Shown one piece after another: positions 57,687 to 64,000 of a stretch of DNA of 64,000 nt (the first letter of the stretch is position 1; the number at the start of each line of letters is the position of its first letter). The stretch lies in NCBI GenBank assembly GCA_036426205.1, contig CM071570.1:438720-502719 (forward strand), written 5' to 3'. Made by a program: the position numbers and the translations under genes. The notes below the pieces were generated by a model that was given only the letters and a program-made list of their open reading frames with translations, was not told where the DNA came from and searched no databases. This DNA comes from Ascaphus truei (taxonomy: Eukaryota; Chordata; Amphibia; Anura; Ascaphidae).

Positions 57687-58100
57687 TCAAAATGACAGGG
57701 TAGGGATGGCGTCCAACTCTATGCACTCGGAATGGACTTCCCCGGCCAGTAAAGAGATGGGTATCATCTGCAAGGAGATTAAAGCAGGTTGCAGTGGTCG
57801 GCTGTCTATAGCCTTGAGTCCTATGGGATGCTCCTTGTAGATCAAGGGTATGCGGTGTCTTTCCACGAACCCTTGATCAATGAAGTTCCCTCCTGACCTG
57901 AAGTCAAGAAAGGCTTGCGTAGAGACTCGGAAATCATCCCCGGATATAGTGATAGGGATGTAGATCCTGGTAGAAGGTTGAGGCGGAAGTGAGGATAAGG
58001 TGCAAAATGTTATCCTCCTGACTCTCACTGGGCGGTGGCGCTTCCCGACTTTGAAGGGCAAATGGCCACCAGATGTCCGGTGCTCCCGCAGCATAGACAT
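57687..58100 (-). pseudogene. Aspartic protease region of the gypsy element
   Basis: After the zinc knuckle, the frame contains QAFLDFRSGGNFIDQGF. The usual D-S-G catalytic triplet is changed (FRSGGNF at that place), so the protease would be inactive or the alignment is shifted. The region ends with ECIELDAIP. Confidence 0.65.
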
Positions 58101-58435
58101 AAGCCTGCACGACGTCTGCGCTGCCTTTCACCTGTCGATAGGCGGGCACCTCTTACTGCATGGGTTTGTCCTGGGTACAAGGAACAGGAGCCACAGGTCC
58201 TACCGAATGAGACAAGAAAGAGTGTGTACCTCATTGGTGCCTACCCCTCTCCATCCTTCTCTCCTGGAGGCGTTGATCCATGCGGATGCACAGGGCTACA
58301 AGATCTTCGAGTCCTGTGGGATTTTCCTGAGCGGCCAACTCGTCTTTATGACCCTCAGACAATCCTTGCCAGAACAAGACAATCCTTGCCAGAACACCTC
58401 TGCGAGGACCTAATCGTTCCAGCGAGTCTCAGTAG

Positions 58436-58980
58436 CTATAGTGCGGAACTCGAGTGCGTAACAAGCCACCGTGCGGTCACCTGAGAGATGTTAAGAAGGG
58501 CAGAAGCTGCCGCTACCATACGACCAGGCTTGTCAAAGACTCTCCGGAACTCCGCAGTGTAGCAAGTAATATCGGACATAAGGTCTGGCCGTTGCTCCCA
58601 GATAGGGGAGGCCCATGCCAAGGCGTCATCTGTCAACAGGGAAATGATATATGCCCCCTTGGAGCATTGAGAGGGAAAATGGGAAAGTAATAGTTCGAAG
58701 TGAATCGAACATTGGTTCAGGAACCCCCGACAACCCAGAGGTTCACCAGCATAACGGTTAAGGGTTGGTAACTGGGGTTCAGAAGTCGGGGCCACAGGAG
58801 CGGGTGCAGGCGTGGGTACTGTGGAGATAGAGAGAACCCTAACCTTGTCAGACAGGTCATTAAAGTCATGTTTGAACTAGTTCATTTGCTGATCCTGTTG
58901 TACTGTATAAGAGATCCCTCCACTTGCTTGAACATACCCTCATATTCATACAATCGTCGACCCACCCAAGTGGGGTTCAT
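58436..58980 (-). pseudogene. gag of the sushi-type gypsy element (broken)
   Basis: The ATG at 58980 opens a start reading VGRRLYEYEGMFKQVEGSL, then a stop/frame change. The capsid part from 58795 reads YAGEPLGCRGFLNQCSIHFE and LLTDDALAWASPIWEQ, a clear sushi-type capsid pattern. A zinc-knuckle region (CLCCGSTGHLVAICPS, CCHC) follows near 58080-58125 in another frame. It would encode the structural Gag. Confidence 0.8.
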
Positions 58981-59000
58981 GTTTGTTGGACTGAGCATAT

Positions 59001-59652
59001 TGTCATGTGTGCTCACCACAAACAGGACTAGACTGCGGGGCTGAGGTGGGGATTTATATAACTGCCGCCCTACAACCACGGAGCCCGGTCCGGAATGCAG
59101 AGTCAGAGTCGTGTAGCTGGGTAGGAGAAGTCGGGTATGTCGTGGTACTTGACGTGGTACGTGGTTGGAGAGTGAAAAGTAGTCATTTTCCATAAGCCGT
59201 GGTTAAGGAGAGGAGAGAGCAGGAATCCAATACAAGCTGAAGTTCTGGGGTAGAGAAGAGACAGGTCCAGGTACGAGCAGGGGTCACAACAGAAGTCAGG
59301 CAATGAACAAAACAGGCAAGATCCAGAAAGTAGCAAGCACAGCACATAAACAATAGTTTACATGTATGTGCACAGAGACTGACAAGGCATAAATAGGTAG
59401 GGAAGACCAATCAGCAAACAGCAAATGATGACCTCACACATAAGCTACCAGCTGATAGGATGGTGCTGGATTGGCTGCCAGTGTAACACAGCGGATGTTA
59501 TTGGTTTCTGTTGCTGCGCGGCGCAGGGCGGGCGCTTCACCAGGGAGAGTAAGCGCCGTTGTGATGTGTTGGGGGCATGCCTCCGAGGGCGGAGTATCGC
59601 ATTGGTGAGCACATACAGACCTCTGGTGCATCACAGATACTGCCGCGTGACA
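59001..59652 (-). mobile_element. 5' LTR of the gypsy element
   Basis: On the minus strand it runs TGTCACGCGGCAG... to ...CACACATGACA, 652 bp. Its last 150 bp match the 3' part of the solo LTR 31597-32389. The gag ATG follows 20 bp later (58980). The spacer ('atatgctcagtccaacaaac') does not begin with TGG, so the primer-binding site is unusual or mutated. Confidence 0.85.
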
Positions 59653-60160
59653 CATGATGAGGGTGGAGCCTAGTGGCGGCCCTGACAAACACTTTAGAAA
59701 CGGCCATTAGCTGCAACCGCTGCTCAAAGGTAATTCCCACTCCCCAATTGGCTATAAGTGTGGTGATCTCTGTATCCAGGAGACTGCTAGTCACTGTGGC
59801 AACCAAGGCTCGACTCCTGGCATCATGCTCACCATCCGCTTCCTCGTCATCCCCGCTCTTCTCCTCCTCCTCTGCCTTCACTTCAACCAGGGCTGGAACA
59901 TCCTCAGGTACCCTGGCTAGGCTACAACTGCAGGCAAGCTTGTACACACCTCAGGTGAAGCTATTCTCACTTCATGTTTCTCGAGATCCTCCTCCAGCAC
60001 TGTCTTTGCCTAACGAGAGGTCGGTAGTCCATAACTCTCACACCGGGCGACAATCTGGGAATGGTCCCAGGATCGGTAACGTCCTGACCGTCGGTCCATT
60101 TTCTACTGGTGACACTGAACTAAGTGACAAAGAGAACCTGCGCTTTTCTTAGCTTTGTGT
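59653..60160 (-). pseudogene. Unidentified acidic open frame with frame breaks
   Basis: On the minus strand two overlapping frames give a plausible protein remnant. The upstream frame (60100-59960) contains CESYGLPTSR and VLEEDLEKHEVR. The second (59930-59700) contains VKAEEEEKSGDDEEADGEHD and SLLDTEITTLIANWGVGITF. I do not recognise the family. The first part faintly recalls a SAP-like segment or a retroelement Gag. It abuts the gypsy LTR, so it may be the sequence into which that element inserted. Confidence 0.3.
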
Positions 60161-60287
60161 AAAGTGTTTAAGTCACTACTTCTTTTGAGAGCTCGCAATT
60201 TGAGAGTTTCTCTTTATGTTAGAAGACCCCTCAGGATTTTAAAACATAACGCTCAATGATCCCACTTCTGCCACCGGTAAATAAGCC

Positions 60288-61966
60288 TGTCACGAGAGAC
60301 CAGGCATTTACACCTTTTTACCAGGATCATAGATTGAGCAAAACAGGTAAAGTGAAATAAATTGTAAATTTATTCGCAGGAAAAGGCATACACACAATGA
60401 TACACAAACTACATAAGAAGAGACACACTTACTTGGGAACCGGGGTAAAAAACTAGACTTTCCTAGCTAAATGGCACTTTAAACAAGAGTCTTTAGTTGA
60501 CCTGGACTTAGCCCGAAATGTCCTGGAACTCAAATCGGCATGCAATTCCAGATGCCACCGCTCCCTTCTCTCTTCTCTCTGGAGGACTGTATTTTGCTTG
60601 ACTGGGACTTAGCTCCAAACATCCTAGAACTAAAATCTGCTTGAAATCCCAGCCGTGACTGCTACATTCAATTCTCAGAACTTGGTCGCAAAAAGCAGGA
60701 CTTAGAAAATATTCCTGGTTAGTTTTTCTGAAGCTTGTGTTCTGATATTCGTGGAGGGGCATCTTTTTCCACATTCAAAACTCTGCCGCTGTTTTGGCGC
60801 TTGAGAATGTCCTGGTTGATTGCCTGAGAGGTTTTTTTTATAGTATTTTGGATTTAATTCACAAAATACTACAGCCAATCACAGCGTGGGAACTTTCTTA
60901 CCATTCAATCAGAGAGGTCCTGTGAAGCCGGGCAAGAGAGGTCCTGTGAAGCCAGGTATGCTGGAATTCTGAATCTACCAAGGGACATGGGCAAGTTTGT
61001 CACCTTAGACACTTCCTATTCAGAAGCCACCTGCTGGGTCAGACTCCACCAAGTCTGGTGGGGAAAATGGTAGTGCAGAGGACTTCCATTCATCCCAGGA
61101 TGTTGGTACTTGAGCTCTTCCCTCCTGCCCAAATGGTCTTCACACCTCAGGCATCCTCTGGTGGCTTTCATCTTCGATGTCTCAGCAGACTCACTGGCAC
61201 CAACCTGGTAGCCCTGGCAGTCTGTCAGAACATTGGTTCTGAAAGTCCCAGCTCATTACCGTGCACAACTGTACATACTGTATTAAACACCTATTATTAA
61301 AATATACAGTTATAAGTCCCGTCTCTGGGTATGGGAAATAGAATAAAAAGCTTTATTTTCTATTAGCCTATATCCCCCCACACACTATCAAATAGGCTTG
61401 GACTGGACTTTAAAAATCCTCTCACAACCTTACCTATGGTTGGAGAACACATGAACCCCTATATAGGTTCTGGGTGACCTGGGCAGTAACTGGGTATCCC
61501 CCTTAACCTAGGGTAACCTTATAGTTACAGGGACACTTTTCATCCCTTTGCACCATTTACCTTTCTGGGCTGTGCTGAAGCAGGGAACCCTAGTGGTGAG
61601 TCGCGCAAGTGTTTTCAAGGGGAGATATTGCCGGGACAATATGCCTACATGTATCCGAGAATTGAGCCTGATTCTCGGGTACATTTTTGGGTTATCCAAT
61701 AACTCTGGACCCCGACTACATAGACACATTCTGACAACACTTTCTCTGCAAAACCCCACTTGAAACTCATACCCCAGCAACCTCTGCTTGCTGGCATCAC
61801 AGGAAAGGCAAGAACACACACATTCTGTATTGTCGCACAATTACAGTTGATTCAAGTACAACGGTTAGTCTCAAGAGCTGACACACTTGAACCCCAAAAC
61901 ATGGCTCAGAGGTAACCAAACCGGCTTACCTTTATTTGATATCCTGGTTACCCCCTCACTGTCACA
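60288..61966 (-). mobile_element. Long solo LTR, TGTGACGG family
   Basis: Starts TGTCACGAGAGACCAGG and ends CCTCACTGTCACA, 1679 bp. Flanks (AAGCC and GGCGC) do not match, so one side may be rearranged. It shares internal segments with 26566-28498 and 48602-49400 ('actacagccaatcacagcgtgg', 'ttcctccctgcc' type phrases). Confidence 0.75.
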
Positions 61967-62160
61967 GGCGCCATACACCTAGTTGAGGCTAGTGACGCCC
62001 CCCAGCCCCCCAATTGGTATGTATTTACTGTATTTTGTGCAATTTATGTATGTTTGCGGGCTTGCTCGATTAAACGCTTTATTCAAAAAGGTTGTCCTGC
62101 CTAGTGAATTGATCCCGGGAGGTATAAAGGTGTTAAAAGTCCTGGTCCCCCGCTGCAAGG
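61967..62160 (+). mobile_element. LTR 3'-end fragment, TGTGACGG family
   Basis: 'ttgtcctgcctagtgaattg', 'ggaggtataaaggtgttaaaag' and 'cctggtcccccgctgc' match the 3' end of the family in plus orientation. It lies just beyond the LTR in opposite orientation, as also seen in 48602-49834. Confidence 0.6.
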
Positions 62161-62685
62161 AGCTTTTTCGACATTCATGAACGTGACAAGAATGTTGTGC
62201 CTCCTGCAGTTGATTTCGTTGGCTTGGCAGCAGTAACAGCAGTTGGCACCAGTGGAACTGTCTGGTCCCTAGAACTGAAAGTTTCATTCTCAATTTTCTT
62301 ACCCACATTATCAATTGTAGTTCCAGCTTTGCTACTAGTGCTAGCCGCAGGCTGAGTTGAACTTCTAATTCCCAGTTTAAATCTCTTTAATACTGGAGGT
62401 TCGTTGTCTTGGCAAGGGGGGGGGCAGGGGGGAGAGAGGTGTGGCTTCTGCAGTGGGATTGGGAGTGGAATTCAGTGTCTTTGTCCTTCAGCTGGTTCTT
62501 GCTCTGACTGATGTGAGTAGATGCACAGGCAGCACCAGAGATTAAATCTTATCATCATCACCACCACCACACCCACCACAATGAACATGACTAAAACTAT
62601 GTCCACCTCCTCGTGCCCCTGCAAGTCTATTTCCAAACGTATCAGCCTAGGGGCGGACAGATTCAGATTATCTGCAGCTTCTTTT
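62161..62685. other. Unassigned DNA
   Basis: No exon recognised; a short CAC/ATCATC patch at 62550-62580 and a G run at 62417. Confidence 0.35.
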
Positions 62686-62830
62686 TATTTTATTTATTTA
62701 TACAATGGGTTACCAGGAAGAAATACATTGAGTGTTACCTCTCGTTTTCACGCATGTCCTGGGCACAGAGTTACAGATGACAAAAAATACATGGGTACAA
62801 ATACATAGTTACATAAGTGAACAGGGTTAG
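62686..62830 (-). mobile_element. LINE 3' end, same family as 22845-23283
   Basis: 'tttatttatacaatgggttaccagg', 'ttttcacgcatgtcctggg' and 'acatgggtacaaatacatag' match 22850-22985. Only the 3' untranslated part remains. Confidence 0.7.
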
Positions 62831-64000
62831 CCTACCAGCCTACAATTACTATGTTTGCCTGCTAGCACTGGAAGCACAGTTCTCGTTCCTCCTCAGGCAC
62901 ACACCTCCCATGTCCTTCCTACCACTGCCAGCACACCAACCACTCCACGAGGTGATACTGTAACTTAGTATCAGACTATTTATTTATACTAATAGTAAAA
63001 CTACTCTATCTATATTAGAAATAAAGCAAAAACCTATGCACGCGATGTGATATAACCCATCAGTAATCTATTGCAGGTGGTGAAAGTGGTAATTCATTTA
63101 ACAACAGTTATCCAAACGCAACTTCTTCATGCAATTCAATTCATTTTATTGTATATTTTTCTACTGCTAAATACTGAAGGTTCACTTCATATACTTACAA
63201 ACTACTTAATAGCCAGAGTGTATGAGATACTACGAGAGGGAGAATAGAGCGGCGGGAGAAGGTGAGGTGCTGTGTGTGAGTGAGTGAGTTACTCTCACAC
63301 TTTGCTCAGGGTCCTTCCTATGATGGTTCTGGGTGGTGCTGTTGTTGCGGTAGAATTGGCAGTTGTACTGGCAAATAACTCTAGCAATGGCAGTGGCTGG
63401 CCTCAATGACCGGGCTCCACACTGGCACGCTGGGTGCAGAAACTAAATGTGAATGCGTTTAACGCTCTTTGAAATGAAATCACACAGTGTTGTTGTTAAT
63501 ATTATTATTAAACTCGCAACTGAAAAGAAAATCTGTGGTTGATTCAAACATCTGTGAATAATTTGACCATCTCTAGCGACAATGGGCTGAAGGAAGTAGG
63601 TTTTGAGACCTGTACGACACAGAGACACTTTCCTGTTTGTTGAAACGTACTTTGTGTGATAGAGGCTTGTGTCACTTTCCTGCCCACCACAACCTGATTG
63701 TGGCTTCTTGTTAAGACAGTAATATTTGTATTAGCCAAGTGCTGCTGTGTAAACTCATACTACTCTAAAGACAAAATAGTCTTGAAACAAATCTCTGTCT
63801 TGGACATACTGTGAGGCTGTTTGGGTTTGTGTGTCAGTGTTTTATTTATTTTTGCACTAGGTCACATTATGTTATTGATGTTTGTATTTGTTACATTTGT
63901 GTTTAAGCAAACATCAATACCAAAGTGATTCTTTCAAGTCTGGTGTCCTTCTTATCTTTATATATCCAATATAGAGATTTGCTTCCTCACTACTTTGTCT
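62831..64000. other. Unassigned DNA to the window edge
   Basis: No splice-flanked exon, RNA gene or repeat family recognised on either strand. Confidence 0.4.

Larger units (their letters stand above)
55460..59652 (-). mobile_element. Sushi-type Ty3/gypsy retrotransposon, 3' truncated
   Basis: Order on the minus strand: 5' LTR (59001-59652), gag, protease, RT, RNase H, integrase. The element ends abruptly within the integrase near 55470, with no 3' LTR. Many frameshifts and stops are present. Sushi-type elements are the group from which vertebrate PEG10/RTL genes were domesticated; this copy has no sign of conservation. Confidence 0.88.

Noticed and set aside
59183..59410. Hydrophobic Cys-rich minus-strand frame
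   Set aside because: It is inside the gypsy 5' LTR and shows no WAP or other cysteine spacing.

Overview
This window is vertebrate nuclear DNA, most likely from an anuran amphibian. The evidence is small host exons with GT/AG splice sites, a gamma-type vomeronasal (V2R) receptor exon, a cluster of WAP four-disulfide-core exons, a Penelope-like element with a GIY-YIG domain, a sushi-type Ty3/gypsy element, L2/CR1-type LINE 3' ends and many solo LTRs. The species cannot be fixed from sequence alone. Almost every long open frame is repeat-derived or chance; no bacterial-style operon exists here. One run of N (12886-12966) marks an assembly gap inside a GAA tract.

Host genes. On the minus strand at 11106-11311 is exon 1 of a V2R/calcium-sensing-type family C receptor; no further exon of it is visible to the left, where the rest should lie. 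Also on the minus strand, between 48.4 and 32.6 kb, five exons each encode one WAP domain (A 48265-48432, B 42960-43109, C 41644-41783, D 37805-37954, E 32596-32741). A, B, D and E join in phase (1-1); C does not. They look like the body of a multi-WAP secreted antiproteinase or antimicrobial protein (WFDC3-like). The signal-peptide exon and the last exon were not found.

Mobile DNA, left to right. CT-rich DNA and an LTR (1150-2030); a long palindromic Penelope-type element (3246-6973) split by a solo LTR (3585-5218) and carrying two hammerhead-like motifs; a possible LTR (7506-8727) and a firm one (8872-10210); a Penelope-type tail (10220-10600); the V2R exon; microsatellites around the gap; tandem repeats (14.2-17.0 kb); a segmental duplication (about 16.97-20.0 kb and 20.59-21.12 kb) in which two LTRs sit in one copy and are absent from the other; a GC-rich insertion (about 21484-22437); LINE 3' ends (22.7-25.9 kb); a minisatellite-bearing inverted-repeat element (23918-24320); then LTRs at 26.6, 29.0 and 31.6 kb.

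The WAP region (32.6-48.4 kb) has introns full of LTRs, a 1.5-kb palindrome with a hammerhead-like motif in its loop, and an LTR retroelement remnant with a PNMA-like Gag start (44039-45830). One LTR lies 29 bp from the splice acceptor of exon D. To the right are a nearly intact Penelope-like element (51233-54810), a degraded sushi-type gypsy element on the minus strand (about 55460-59652), an unidentified acidic reading frame beside it, another long LTR (60288-61966), and a LINE 3' end near 62.7 kb. The last 1.2 kb shows nothing recognisable.

The most unusual theme is the set of Penelope-type units built as long palindromes or inverted repeats with hammerhead-like cores near one end. The clearest host-biology points are the degenerating multi-WAP gene and the orphan V2R first exon.
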